64,000 nt of DNA from Bacillus sp. REN16 (GCF_020731355.1 NZ_JAJFZK010000005.1:292692-356691); one strand, 5' to 3'. Counted from the first letter of the stretch, positions 31,238-40,314 are shown. Numbers and translations: made by a program. The notes: generated from the letters alone by a model not told the origin.

Positions 31238-32665
31238 TTACTTTTTACCAAATGAAATTTTACCGACATTTGCTTTTGCGAAGATGACAGTTAAAATAAA
31301 CGGAATGACAATCGCCACTACCATCGCAATTGCAAACATTAAATAATGTCCTGCTTGGATAGAAAGAATTCCAGGAATACCTCCAACCCCGATGGAGTTA
31401 GCCATTACGCCACTGCCGACTGAGATGATCGCTGCAACCATTGAGCCAAGCATCGCAGCTAGGAATGGGAAGCCGTATTTTAAGTTAATACCGAACATCG
31501 CAGGCTCTGTTACACCTAGGTAACAAGAAATACATGCTGGGATGGAAACTTGTTTTTCTTCTTCATTTTTACGATTAATATAAATCATAGCAAGAACTGC
31601 TGAACCTTGGGCAATATTGGATAATGCAATCATTGGCCAAAGGTTTGTTCCGTTAAACTCACTCATCAATTGGAGGTCAATCGCATTTGTCATATGGTGA
31701 AGACCAGTGATTACAAGTGGTGCATAAGCAAATCCAAAGACTGCTGCAAATAACCAGCCAAATGCTGAGGTTAAGCTTGAATATACTACACTAGAAATGC
31801 CAGAACCAATAGTCCAACCGATTGGTCCAAGAATGGTATGTGCAATTAATACAGTAGGAACTAGTGCAAAAAACGGAACAATAATCATCGAAATCGAGTT
31901 TGGTGAAATTTTACGGAAGAAACGCTCTAAATAAACAAGTACAAAACCTGCTAAAATAGCTGGAATAACCTGTGCTTGATAACCAATCATTTCGATCTGT
32001 GCAAAGCCGAAATCCCATACCGGAATTTCATCTGCATTTGCAACCCCATATGCGTTCAGCAATTGTGGAGATACAAGCGTAATCCCCAAAATAATACCAA
32101 GGATTTGTGAGGTTCCCATTTTACGTGTAATGGACCATGTAATGGCCACCGGCAGGAAGTGGAAAACCGCTTCACCAATTAACCAAAGGAACGCATGAAC
32201 ACCTGCCCAAAACTGTGAGACCTCAACAATTGTTTTGGTACCGTCTTCCATTAATTTAATGTCACCAATTACATTTCGGAAACCTAAAATCAGACCTCCG
32301 ACAACAAGTGCTGGAATAATCGGTGTAAAAATATCAGCCAGATGCCCCATCATACGTTGCAGCCAGTTCATATTTTGCTTTGCAGCTACCTTTGCTTCTT
32401 CCTTGCTTGTACCTTCAACACCAGCGTGCTTTACGAACTCGTTATAAAAAGTAGAAACTTCATTTCCGATAATAACCTGGAATTGACCAGCCTGGGTGAA
32501 CGTCCCTTTTACAAGCCCAATTCCTTCAATTTTTTCTATATCTGCATCTTTCGGATCATTTAAAACGAAGCGCATTCTAGTCGCACAATGTGTCACAGCT
32601 GCGATGTTTTCCTTACCACCAATGTGGGCAAGTAATTCCTTCGCAGGATCAGTGTACTTACTCAT
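31238..32665 (-). CDS. treP: PTS trehalose-specific EIIBC component, TreP
   Basis: Imports trehalose with phosphorylation to trehalose-6-phosphate. It has 475 residues. The EIIB domain is at the N terminus, with the phospho-Cys C27 in VTHCATRMRF, followed by a ten-helix EIIC domain (about 105-470) that includes GLHHMTNAIDLQLMSEFNGTN (about 320-340). There is no EIIA domain, as in Bacillus TreP, which borrows EIIA-Glc. In the usual treP-treA-treR order the phosphotrehalase gene treA should come next; here treR follows after only 95 bp. Confidence 0.93.
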   Translation of the reverse strand: MSKYTDPAKELLAHIGGKENIAAVTHCATRMRFVLNDPKDADIEKIEGIGLVKGTFTQAGQFQVIIGNEVSTFYNEFVKHAGVEGTSKEEAKVAAKQNMNWLQRMMGHLADIFTPIIPALVVGGLILGFRNVIGDIKLMEDGTKTIVEVSQFWAGVHAFLWLIGEAVFHFLPVAITWSITRKMGTSQILGIILGITLVSPQLLNAYGVANADEIPVWDFGFAQIEMIGYQAQVIPAILAGFVLVYLERFFRKISPNSISMIIVPFFALVPTVLIAHTILGPIGWTIGSGISSVVYSSLTSAFGWLFAAVFGFAYAPLVITGLHHMTNAIDLQLMSEFNGTNLWPMIALSNIAQGSAVLAMIYINRKNEEEKQVSIPACISCYLGVTEPAMFGINLKYGFPFLAAMLGSMVAAIISVGSGVMANSIGVGGIPGILSIQAGHYLMFAIAMVVAIVIPFILTVIFAKANVGKISFGKK

Positions 32666-32697
32666 TGATTTTTCCCCCTTACTGTACAGGACGACCC

Positions 32698-32707
32698 TGT
32701 ATATACA
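32698..32707. promoter_or_regulatory. TreR operator 2 (downstream of the start site)
   Basis: TGTATATACA, a perfect palindrome in the treP leader, matching the core of the TreR sites. Confidence 0.75.
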
Positions 32708-32712
32708 AGTTA

Positions 32713-32726
32713 TGTTTACGTTTTCA
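32713..32726 (-). promoter_or_regulatory. cre site of treP (catabolite repression)
   Basis: Read on the minus strand, TGAAAACGTAAACA matches TGWAANCGNTNWCA at 13 of 14 positions and lies next to the -10. Confidence 0.75.
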
Positions 32727-32754
32727 GTTTAACCTGTATATACATGTCTGTCAA
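32726..32754 (-). promoter_or_regulatory. treP promoter with TreR operator 1 in the spacer
   Basis: On the minus strand TTGACA (32754-32749), 17-bp spacer and TAAACT (32731-32726). The spacer contains the palindrome TGTATATACA (32735-32744), so bound TreR would block polymerase directly. Confidence 0.8.
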
Positions 32755-32800
32755 TTATTTTTTATCGCCTTTATTTAACCTCTGCAAATAAAGGATTATT

Positions 32801-32911
32801 ATGCCAAAACAGTTGAAGAATAACTTTCCATCCATCGCAAAAAATAACCAGAAACCAATACATGAATGGGGTGTAAATAATGAAGGCTGTCACGTACCAA
32901 AATCCATATAA
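32801..32911 (+). CDS. Possible 36-codon leader ORF overlapping the adh start
   Basis: ATG 32801, preceded by AAAGGA five bases upstream, opens 36 codons rich in Lys and Asn (MPKQLKNNFPSIAKNNQKP...) and ends at 32911, 31 bases inside the alcohol dehydrogenase gene in another frame. It could be a translated leader that affects adh expression, or chance. No similarity recognised. Confidence 0.3.
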   Translation: MPKQLKNNFPSIAKNNQKPIHEWGVNNEGCHVPKSI

Positions 32912-34013
32912 GGTTGAAGTCAAAGAGGTAGAGGATCCAAAAATCATTAAAAGGGATGATGTGATCGTTCGCATCACCTCGACGGCGATTTGTGGCTCTG
33001 ACCTCCATTTATATCAAGGAAATATCCCACTGCCAGATGGGTATGTGATTGGACATGAGCCGATGGGAATTGTCGAGGAGGCAGGTCCTGAAGTCACTCA
33101 TGTGAAAAAAGGGGATCGGGTAGTTATCCCATTTAATGTAGCTTGCGGGAAATGCTATTATTGTAAACACGAACTGGAAAGCCAATGTGACAACTCAAAT
33201 CCGCATTATGATTCAGGTGGCTATTTTGGCTATTCCGAAAAATATGGTGACCACCCAGGTGGCCAAGCAGAATACTTAAGGGTCCCTTTCGGAAACTTTA
33301 CTCCTTTTAAGATTCCAGAGTCATGCGAGTTAGAAGATGAGGCATTGCTTTTTCTTAGTGATGTTCTTCCAACTGCCTATTGGAGTGTTGTAAATGCCGG
33401 AGTGAAGGAAGGAGACACCGTCATTATTCTTGGCTGTGGGCCGATCGGGTTAATGGCGCAAAAATTTGCGTGGATGAAAGGAGCAAAACGCGTCATCGCA
33501 GTCGACTACCTTGGTTACCGAATGGACCATGCCAAGGCAACCAATAAAGTAGAAGTGTTTGATTTTACAAAAAATGATGACATGGGTGAGCATTTAAAGG
33601 AAATTACAAGTGGCGGAGCCGATGTTGTCATTGATTGTGTCGGAATGGATGGTAAAAAATCACCACTTGAATTCATTGAGCAAAAGCTAAAGCTTCAAGG
33701 TGGAACACTTGGACCGATTCAAATTTCAACAAAGGCTGTTCGAAAAGGCGGCACGGTGCAGCTAACTGGGGTATACGGTGCAAACTATAATATGTTTCCA
33801 CTAGGTGCGTTTTTCGCACGTAACATCACCTTAAAAATGGGCCAGGCTCCTGTAGTTCATTTTATGCCAGAGTTGTATAAAAAAATCATCAATAAAGAAT
33901 TCGACCCAACTGATATCATCACCCACAAGCTGTCCCTTGACGAAGCAAGCCACGGCTACAAAATCTTCAACGGCCGTGATGATGATTGTATCAAGGTAGT
34001 CTTAAAACCATAA
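32880..34013 (+). CDS. Zinc-dependent alcohol/formaldehyde dehydrogenase-like protein
   Basis: Medium-chain dehydrogenase of 377 residues. Catalytic zinc ligands are in AICGSDLH and GHEP; the structural zinc is bound by four Cys in CGKCYYCKHELESQC. The NAD-binding Rossmann loop reads ILGCGPIGLMAQ with an acidic residue in AVDYLG, so NAD is likely. The insertion before YGDHPGGQAEYLRVPF is typical of the glutathione-independent formaldehyde-dehydrogenase-like branch (AdhB type). Substrate not certain. GGGGTG precedes the ATG and a terminator follows. Confidence 0.9.
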   Translation: MKAVTYQNPYKVEVKEVEDPKIIKRDDVIVRITSTAICGSDLHLYQGNIPLPDGYVIGHEPMGIVEEAGPEVTHVKKGDRVVIPFNVACGKCYYCKHELESQCDNSNPHYDSGGYFGYSEKYGDHPGGQAEYLRVPFGNFTPFKIPESCELEDEALLFLSDVLPTAYWSVVNAGVKEGDTVIILGCGPIGLMAQKFAWMKGAKRVIAVDYLGYRMDHAKATNKVEVFDFTKNDDMGEHLKEITSGGADVVIDCVGMDGKKSPLEFIEQKLKLQGGTLGPIQISTKAVRKGGTVQLTGVYGANYNMFPLGAFFARNITLKMGQAPVVHFMPELYKKIINKEFDPTDIITHKLSLDEASHGYKIFNGRDDDCIKVVLKP

Positions 34014-34022
34014 AATCATTTC

Positions 34023-34052
34023 TCGACAAGTCCTGTGCTTGTCGATTTTTTT
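34023..34052 (+). terminator. Rho-independent terminator after the dehydrogenase
   Basis: TCGACAAG-TCCTGTG-CTTGTCGA followed by TTTTTTT. Confidence 0.88.
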
Positions 34053-34131
34053 ATGATACCCCTTGTGACATAATTTAGTAAAATGGAATAAATAGGAGTG
34101 CTTGTAGTGGATAGACAGGAGGGTGATACAG

Positions 34132-34593
34132 ATGTGGTCTTATTGGTTCACTCTTATTTTTTGCTTGGCAATTGTTTTAATGGCCATCATTATCATACCA
34201 TGGATCGTCATTGCGTTAACAATTGAGGCCATTCGTGAACGAAAAACAAAGCCTAGGAAGAAGAGCAAAAAGGATGGGCTGTTTGAGAATTTTAAAAGTG
34301 TTATGAAATTAACAGGGGCTCTGCTTGCCTTTGTGCTTGTTACCGTATTTTTAGGATATGTGAGCGTACCGTATCTAAAAGATTTCCCAAACGTTATACA
34401 AAGAGACTATTCGTATGAAGAAGGATTCATTGACTATGTAGATGATCTAGGGAAAAGTTGGGACAATGAAGTTGAAGTAAACGGGGAATGGTTCAATTCA
34501 ACAAAAATCAAACGTAAACATATGGGGCGTTATATGACCTTTGAATATTTACCAAATACGAAATTGATCGTTTCATATCAATTTAGGGAGTGA
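34132..34593 (+). CDS. Hypothetical membrane protein
   Basis: Protein of 153 residues, no family recognised. Two hydrophobic helices (about 5-30 and 62-82) enclose a basic loop (RERKTKPRKKSKKDG), so the C-terminal about 70 residues are probably extracytoplasmic. I chose ATG 34132 because AGGAGGGTGA lies six bases upstream. It is followed with a slight overlap zone by a lipoprotein gene, suggesting a two-gene operon at the membrane. Confidence 0.7.
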   Translation: MWSYWFTLIFCLAIVLMAIIIIPWIVIALTIEAIRERKTKPRKKSKKDGLFENFKSVMKLTGALLAFVLVTVFLGYVSVPYLKDFPNVIQRDYSYEEGFIDYVDDLGKSWDNEVEVNGEWFNSTKIKRKHMGRYMTFEYLPNTKLIVSYQFRE

Positions 34594-34598
34594 AGGAG

Positions 34599-35351
34599 AT
34601 GTATCGTTGGAAGCGGGCAAGGTTTGCTGTGATTTTATTGTGTGTCATCACACTAACAGCATGTGCTCCAAAAAGCGGGAAGAAGAATATAGAAATAACA
34701 TTAGGAGATTTAGAGCATGAATTTATGGAAGAATTTGAGTTCATTGAGGTAGTGGGAGTGAATAAGGAAGGCTATGATGTGTTGTTGGTAGCACCGAAAT
34801 CCAATCCTGATATTCAATTTCATGCTTACCTTTTTCAAGGGGATGCCGGGGGACTGCCGGTGATTGGAATGAATAATAATTATATGGATGTTGCGTTTCT
34901 TCATTATGCACCTGAGCTTTATAAAAAACATTTTGGAATTTTAATAGATAAAGAAAAGGCAATAAATGATTATTATGCTTTTACCGAGGAATCCAATTTT
35001 TCGAACATCTGGGATTTCAACAAGTATTTAGAAACGACCAATTTTGTGATTAAAGATATCAATCAAGAAAATATGGAAGAAATGTCCGGAAAAATGGCTG
35101 GCGCATTAGTGGACTTCTTGAATATCCATCCGTTTAGTATGAGGAAAGTTGATGGGGGCAGCGCTTATGATGTATTTCGGGCGATGATTCCTTATGAGTT
35201 TACAGGGGAGAATTTTAATGAAGGAAATTTGTATAACTCCATATATACCTCAGCGGTTATTAATGAGACAAACCCTCAACAAGCCGTTTACGAGGTGCTT
35301 CTTTTACATAAGGAACGAAGAGAGGAACTTCGGAATAACGAAAGTGAGTAG
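34599..35351 (+). CDS. Hypothetical lipoprotein
   Basis: Protein of 250 residues with a lipoprotein signal ending in LTAC (about residue 22). The mature part is acidic and soluble; no known domain was recognised. The start may be ATG 34599 (AGGGAG ten bases upstream) or GTG 34590; the signal peptide fits both. It is cotranscribed with the preceding membrane protein. Confidence 0.72.
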   Translation: MYRWKRARFAVILLCVITLTACAPKSGKKNIEITLGDLEHEFMEEFEFIEVVGVNKEGYDVLLVAPKSNPDIQFHAYLFQGDAGGLPVIGMNNNYMDVAFLHYAPELYKKHFGILIDKEKAINDYYAFTEESNFSNIWDFNKYLETTNFVIKDINQENMEEMSGKMAGALVDFLNIHPFSMRKVDGGSAYDVFRAMIPYEFTGENFNEGNLYNSIYTSAVINETNPQQAVYEVLLLHKERREELRNNESE

Positions 35352-35390
35352 TGAACAAAATCTTTTAAGGAACCGACAGGGGTGATTTCA

Positions 35391-36515
35391 GTGGATAAAA
35401 AAAATCTAGCATTGGCGATTCAGCTTCGTCATGAATTACATATGCATCCTGAATTGTCTTATCAGGAAGTGTGGACGAAACAGCATTTAATCAATTTCCT
35501 AAAAAAACATACTACTAACTTAGTAATCATCGACAAAGGAAAATATTTTTATGCGAAATATACAGCTGGTAAGGATAAACCCACTCTTGCATTTCGCGCG
35601 GATTTTGATGCTCTCCCAATCCCAGAAACAATTGAACTTCCGTGGAAATCGACGGTTCCGGGAGTTTCCCATAAATGTGGCCATGACGGTCATTCTGCCA
35701 CACTTGCTGGGTTTGCGCTTGAAGTGGATCAAAAGGGCGCTGATCAAAATATCGTTTTCCTCTTCCAGCATGCAGAGGAGACTGGCCAAGGTGGTATCGA
35801 GTGTGCTGAAGTCATTCTGGAAGAAAAAATCGATGAAATTTTTGGCTATCATAACATGTCGGGAATTGAGTTCAATACGGTTCATGTAATTGATGGTACA
35901 GCCCATTGTGCCTCAAAAGGAATGTCCATTGAAATGATCGGTTCACCTGCCCATGCCAGTCAACCGGAAAATGGAATCAATCCTTCTTTTGCAATTGCTA
36001 GAATCATAGATAATCTTGTTGCGTTAACATCACCTGATAAATACGAGGGTCTCGTTCTATGTACTATTATTCAGGTCGATATTGGTTCGGAGAATTACGG
36101 GATTGCCGCCTATAATGGTACCCTACGATTAACAATCCGTGCTGAAAAAGAAGCGGAATTAAACATGCTTCAACAAAGCATTGAAGAACTTGCATTAAAG
36201 CTAGGAAAAGAACAGGGCATCACCGTTCATTTTCATTATCAGGATGAATTCCCAGAAACCGTCAATCATAAGGATTCAGTTGATAAAGTGCGCCAAGTAG
36301 CAGCCGGAATAGGATTTCCATTACGTGAGCTAACCACCCCATATCGTGCATCAGAAGACTATGGTCACTATTTAAAGCTTGTAAAAGGTGCCTATTTTTA
36401 TATTGGAAACGGCGAAACCCATCCTCCCATCCACACCTACGAATATGATTTTCGCGATGAAATCATTGAAATCGGGGTAGAAATGTTTAAAGGGCTTGCT
36501 GGAATTAGAACATAA
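35391..36515 (+). CDS. M20-family metallo-amidohydrolase
   Basis: Amidase/carboxypeptidase of the M20D group (N-acyl-amino-acid or IAA-amino-acid hydrolase-like), 374 residues. RRELHMHPELSYQE-type N terminus (RHELHMHPELSYQEVW), metal-binding HKCGHDGHSATLAG, catalytic EE in QHAEETGQGG and GNGETHPPIHT near the end. The dimerisation domain starts at about 180. I chose GTG 35391 with GGGGTGA upstream. The substrate is unknown; the gene is separate from its neighbours. Confidence 0.88.
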   Translation: MDKKNLALAIQLRHELHMHPELSYQEVWTKQHLINFLKKHTTNLVIIDKGKYFYAKYTAGKDKPTLAFRADFDALPIPETIELPWKSTVPGVSHKCGHDGHSATLAGFALEVDQKGADQNIVFLFQHAEETGQGGIECAEVILEEKIDEIFGYHNMSGIEFNTVHVIDGTAHCASKGMSIEMIGSPAHASQPENGINPSFAIARIIDNLVALTSPDKYEGLVLCTIIQVDIGSENYGIAAYNGTLRLTIRAEKEAELNMLQQSIEELALKLGKEQGITVHFHYQDEFPETVNHKDSVDKVRQVAAGIGFPLRELTTPYRASEDYGHYLKLVKGAYFYIGNGETHPPIHTYEYDFRDEIIEIGVEMFKGLAGIRT

Positions 36516-36616
36516 ATTTATGAAAGTTGTTCTGATGGCATCTTTTTACATAGTAGAATCCAAGAAGGGAAATATTTCAGACTTGTAGAATTGCTAAAGA
36601 AAAGGGGTGCTTTTTT

Positions 36617-37186
36617 TTGAGAAAAATATTACTCGCCATTTATGATACTTTTTCTGAGTTCGAGATAACCGTGGCGACTGCAATGCTAAGAGGAACCCAC
36701 CAGGTCGTAACAGTTGCGGATTCACTCAACACGATCACTGGTGAATCGGGGCTTCAATTTGTGCCGCATCTTATGTATCAGCAGGTCGACCCGACGGAAT
36801 ACGAGGCGATCATCATTCCAGGGGGAGACCTGATTCATGTCAAGGACACGAAAGAGCTATTTCAAATCACCCAGAACTTTTACCAACATAATAAACTAAC
36901 TGCCGCCATTTGTAGTGGGGCATATGTGCTAGCAAGAGCGGGAGTACTCGAAGATAAACCATATACAGTCACTCTCCATCAAGAACAACGAAATTTCCTT
37001 GGTTGTTTTGATGAGGAAAAATTCCGATATGAACCAGTTGTGAAGAAAGGAAATGTAATTACAGCGCAAGGGCATGCCTATGTAGAATTTGCACTTGTCA
37101 TTGCTGAACAGCTCGGTGCATTAAGCCATCCCGTGTTCACAAGAGAATTTTACAAGGGAGAGCGGAATCGGTTGATGGAAGGATGA
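36617..37186 (+). CDS. DJ-1/PfpI-family protein
   Basis: Protein of 189 residues of the type 1 glutamine amidotransferase-like DJ-1/PfpI family. The reactive Cys is C99 in AAICSGAYVLARAG and an acidic nucleophile-elbow partner is in IIIPGGD. Members are glyoxalases, deglycases or chaperones; which applies here is unknown. The start is TTG 36617, with AAGGGGTG eight bases upstream. Confidence 0.85.
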   Translation: MRKILLAIYDTFSEFEITVATAMLRGTHQVVTVADSLNTITGESGLQFVPHLMYQQVDPTEYEAIIIPGGDLIHVKDTKELFQITQNFYQHNKLTAAICSGAYVLARAGVLEDKPYTVTLHQEQRNFLGCFDEEKFRYEPVVKKGNVITAQGHAYVEFALVIAEQLGALSHPVFTREFYKGERNRLMEG

Positions 37187-37254
37187 TGTGACGCGGTATC
37201 CGCATTTATTTTCTTCCAGTATAATAGAATGAAAGATAGAAAGGGGGAGTAGCC

Positions 37255-37911
37255 ATGACAATCGAAATCAAGAATTTTTCAATTGGGCTCCCGAAAAAAA
37301 TGACGTACGGAAAAAATGAGGAAATGGTGACAGGAATTCGAAAACAGGCTGTAGAAGAAGCATTTTTGACAAAAGACGGATTCAGTGGGGATGGAGTAGC
37401 CGATTTAAAGCATCATGGTGGTCCCGACCGCGCTGTTTGTGTATATCCATATGAACATTATTCATTGTGGCAGAATGAATTTTTAGTGCAGTTTCCTCTT
37501 CCGGCTTTTGGGGAAAATTTAACGCTGACGAATATGGAAGAAAAAGATGTGTGTATCGGTGATGTTTATCGGATCGGAGATGCTGTCATTCAAATCACCC
37601 AGGGTCGAGTTCCGTGCAGCACGATTACCAAAAGAACCAACAACCCTCATCTTTTAAAAATGATGGTCCAAACTGGCTTTACAGGATACTTGGCACGTGT
37701 TTTAAAAGAAGGAACAGTTCGAAAAGATTCTACTATTTCATTAGAGGAGAGAAATCCCAACCAAGTCTCCATTCTAGAGGCCAATGAAATCTATTTTAAA
37801 AGACCACGGGATATTGAGGGGATACAAAGGATTTTAGCGGTGGAAGAATTGGCCGATGAGTGGAAAGACATGTTAAAAGAACGGCTAACTAAACTGGCAG
37901 CCCGTCACTAA
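37255..37911 (+). CDS. MOSC-domain protein (YiiM-like)
   Basis: Protein of 218 residues. The MOSC fold covers about 25-170: HHGGPDRAVCVYPYEHY, PLPAFGENLT, and ITQGRVPCSTITKR, where the conserved Cys binds the molybdenum cofactor in this superfamily. The C-terminal helical 3-alpha tail is that of YiiM proteins, which in E. coli reduce N-hydroxylated compounds. AAGGGGGAG precedes the ATG. Confidence 0.88.
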   Translation: MTIEIKNFSIGLPKKMTYGKNEEMVTGIRKQAVEEAFLTKDGFSGDGVADLKHHGGPDRAVCVYPYEHYSLWQNEFLVQFPLPAFGENLTLTNMEEKDVCIGDVYRIGDAVIQITQGRVPCSTITKRTNNPHLLKMMVQTGFTGYLARVLKEGTVRKDSTISLEERNPNQVSILEANEIYFKRPRDIEGIQRILAVEELADEWKDMLKERLTKLAARH

Positions 37912-37977
37912 TTTATCGAAACCTTTATTTGGTAAAACCGTATATAAGATAACAAGTTTAGCCTGGGAGTTGGAGTG

Positions 37978-38295
37978 ATGAAAACCATTTATTGCGACAA
38001 ATGTTCGGCAGAAATTACAGATAAAAGTGATCTTGTTATCACAGCGTATTTTATTAGCGTCAAGGCCTATCATGATCGTTGTTATTCAAAAACATTAAAG
38101 GGCTGGGAAACTGTATTTGGTGGGAATGAGCCAATTAACGGTACATCTGGAAAAGTTAAAGCAATTCTCGGATTTGTTTTGGCAATAATGTTATTTTTGG
38201 GAAGTAGTATATATTCGCTAATAGGGTTTGTTGCCTTATACCTTCCACTGATGCGGTTGTATGCCTGGTACTCGATTGAACGGAAATTAGAGTAA
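37978..38295 (+). CDS. Hypothetical protein with CxxC/HxxxC metal motif and membrane hairpin
   Basis: Protein of 105 residues, no family recognised. The N terminus has YCDKCSAEI and, 25 residues later, HDRCYSK, likely a zinc site. Two hydrophobic helices follow (about 60-95). GTG 37975 is an alternative start. A terminator-containing repeat follows the stop at once. Confidence 0.7.
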   Translation: MKTIYCDKCSAEITDKSDLVITAYFISVKAYHDRCYSKTLKGWETVFGGNEPINGTSGKVKAILGFVLAIMLFLGSSIYSLIGFVALYLPLMRLYAWYSIERKLE

Positions 38296-38300
38296 CTTCG

Positions 38301-38347
38301 GGGTGTTGATCCTAGCAGGATTAACGCCCTTTTTGTTGAAGTTAATG
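38301..38347 (+). terminator. Terminator repeat, copy A
   Basis: GGGTGTTGATCCT-AGC-AGGATTAACGCCC followed by TTTTTGTTGAAGTTAATG. Besides the terminator hairpin it carries the conserved tail TTGTTGAAGTTA shared with copies at 45404, 48985, 59067 and 63149. Confidence 0.85.
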
Positions 38348-38363
38348 TAAGGGGGGAAGTTGG

Positions 38364-38825
38364 ATGAAGAATAAAAAGATGATCATCATTATAGGAATCG
38401 TGCTTATTGCTGGTTTCTTATTATTTAAGAAAGATTTGTGGGAGAAGAATGAGGAATTACTACGGGAACAAATTTTGTCCATTGGACAATCGGTTGAAAC
38501 AATCGAACTTACGGATGTCACCCCTTTCGAATGGGATACGATCTATTCCTTTAGCCCATACACTCCGAAGGAACAAATCTATGAAATCGTGGGCTATAAA
38601 TGGGACCGCATCAGTGAAACTATGAGTGAGGGCATGAATCAAATTGTGTTTCTCAAGGATGGAAAAGTAGTTTGCTATGTATATGGTTACCCGACTACCA
38701 TCGGATATAGCATCTCTTATTTCGGGGAAACACTTGCAGAGAGTGCAACGGTTTTAAAAGTAAGCGATGATCTGACATTTCAAGTTCAACGAGAAGGGGA
38801 AGTTGTCCATTTAATAAAAGATTAA
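38364..38825 (+). CDS. Hypothetical membrane-anchored protein
   Basis: Protein of 153 residues with one N-terminal hydrophobic helix (about 5-22), probably an uncleaved anchor, and a soluble outer domain of about 125 residues (TPFEWDTIYSFSPYTPKEQIYEIVG at about 52-76). No family assigned with certainty. AGGGGGGAAG precedes the ATG. It is flanked by the terminator repeat upstream and the 52-bp array downstream. Confidence 0.72.
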   Translation: MKNKKMIIIIGIVLIAGFLLFKKDLWEKNEELLREQILSIGQSVETIELTDVTPFEWDTIYSFSPYTPKEQIYEIVGYKWDRISETMSEGMNQIVFLKDGKVVCYVYGYPTTIGYSISYFGETLAESATVLKVSDDLTFQVQREGEVVHLIKD

Positions 38826-38838
38826 TAGTTTGCTTAGA

Positions 38839-39446
38839 ATGAAGAGGGAAATAGTTATTCGGATCAGGTGAAATCCTTTTCATAAGCAGGGTGAAGAGGA
38901 AAACGATCATCGGCGTAAGGCGAAATCCCGTTCATAGGCGGGATGAAGAGGAAAACAGCCAACCTGGTCGTGTGAAATCCTCTTCATAGGTAGGATAAAG
39001 ACCTGAATTATTCTAAAAATAGTTTCATATTGTTAATGAAGACCCGTATGAGCTGCCCGGCCCGGGTGAAACGTCTTCATAAGCTCGATGAAGTCCCTAA
39101 CGAGCTACTCGGCCATGGTGAAAGTACTTCATAAGGTAGATGAAGACCTGAACGAGCCGCCCTACCCGTGTAAAAGTTCTTCATAAGCCCGATGAAGACC
39201 CGAACGAGCTACTCGGCCCGGGTGAAAGTACTTCATAAGGTAGATGAAGACCCGAACGATCAGCCCTGCCCGCGAAAAAGGTCTTCATAAGGTAGATGAA
39301 GACCTGAACGATCAGCCCGGCCCGCGAAAAAGGTCTTCATAACGTTGATGAAGACCCGAACGAGTCGCCCGATCCGCGAGAAAGTACTTCATAAGCACGA
39401 TGAAGTCCCGAACGATCAACCATATCCGCCAAATAGTCTTTCATCC
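38839..39446. repeat. Tandem array 2: about 12 units, 52-bp period, related to array 1
   Basis: TTCAT of the core CTTCATAAGnnnGATGAAG lies at 38879, 38931, 38982, 39024, 39076, 39128, 39180, 39232, 39284, 39336, 39388 and 39440. The step is 52 (once 51, once 42). The 5' units are more degenerate. The rest of the unit reads about ACCCGAACGAGCTACTCGGC then CCGGGTGAAAGTA, related to the CGAGCGAGAGTCCGGCCCGAAAGTC variant of array 1. No open frame continues through it. It fills the gap upstream of the SDR gene. Confidence 0.95.
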
Positions 39447-39486
39447 AATCTAGTTTTCAAAGATCACATATGAAAAAGGTGCTCAC

Positions 39487-40314
39487 ATGCGAAAATTGCT
39501 AGAATCCCTTATATTTTTACCTACATCTTTAAACAAACAAAAGCTCGACTCCACACTTTCCGGCAAAACTATCCTCATCACCGGTGCGAGTTCGGGCATC
39601 GGCAAAGAAGTCGCCTATCAACTGGCAGACATCAATTGCCATCTAATTCTTGTCGCGAGAAGAGGTGAGTTGCTCGAAATCATCAAAAATGAAATCGAAA
39701 TGCAAACCGCTAAAGTAAGTATTTTTCAAGCAGACCTTAGAAAAGAGGACGAGCTTAACAACTTTCTAGCTTTTTTACACAATCGGTCAACTTTAGATAT
39801 CTTCATCAATAATGCCGGACTCTCCATAAGAAGGTCCATCTACGAATCTCTTGACCGACAACACGACTTCACACGGACGATGGCGATTAATTACTTTGTA
39901 CCTGTAAAAATAGTATTATCTATTATTCCTTTGCTTCAGAAAAGCCAGGGGCAGATTATCAATGTATCGACCATCAACGCAAGGCTAGCACCTGTTCCAT
40001 ATTTCGCAGCCTATCAGGCATCGAAATTGGCGTTTGACGTGTGGCTAAGATCAGTTTCACCGGAATTAAAGAATGTGAAAATAACTTCAATTTATCTACC
40101 TTTAGTCCGGACACCGATGATAGAACCAACAGCTGGATATCTCGATGTGCCTGCAATGTCGCAACAGCATGCTGCAAAAGTCATCTGTAAATCAATGTAC
40201 ACTCGCAGAAAAAAATACCAACCATGGTGGCTAATCTTTGGACAACTAGTATCCATTTTCATAATGAATTTAGGGGATTTTTCAAAGAAGGGGAAACGCA
40301 ATGAAATTAATTAA
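39487..40314 (+). CDS. Short-chain dehydrogenase/reductase
   Basis: Classical SDR of 275 residues. The cofactor loop is TGASSGIGKEVA, with RR after the second strand (LVARRGE) pointing to NADPH; NNAG is present, and the catalytic Ser-Tyr-Lys are in NVSTINAR and YQASK. The C-terminal tail has a hydrophobic helix (about 245-262) that may attach it to the membrane. It overlaps the acyl-CoA ligase gene by 14 bases, so the two probably act on one lipid or acyl substrate. Confidence 0.9.
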   Translation: MRKLLESLIFLPTSLNKQKLDSTLSGKTILITGASSGIGKEVAYQLADINCHLILVARRGELLEIIKNEIEMQTAKVSIFQADLRKEDELNNFLAFLHNRSTLDIFINNAGLSIRRSIYESLDRQHDFTRTMAINYFVPVKIVLSIIPLLQKSQGQIINVSTINARLAPVPYFAAYQASKLAFDVWLRSVSPELKNVKITSIYLPLVRTPMIEPTAGYLDVPAMSQQHAAKVICKSMYTRRKKYQPWWLIFGQLVSIFIMNLGDFSKKGKRNEIN

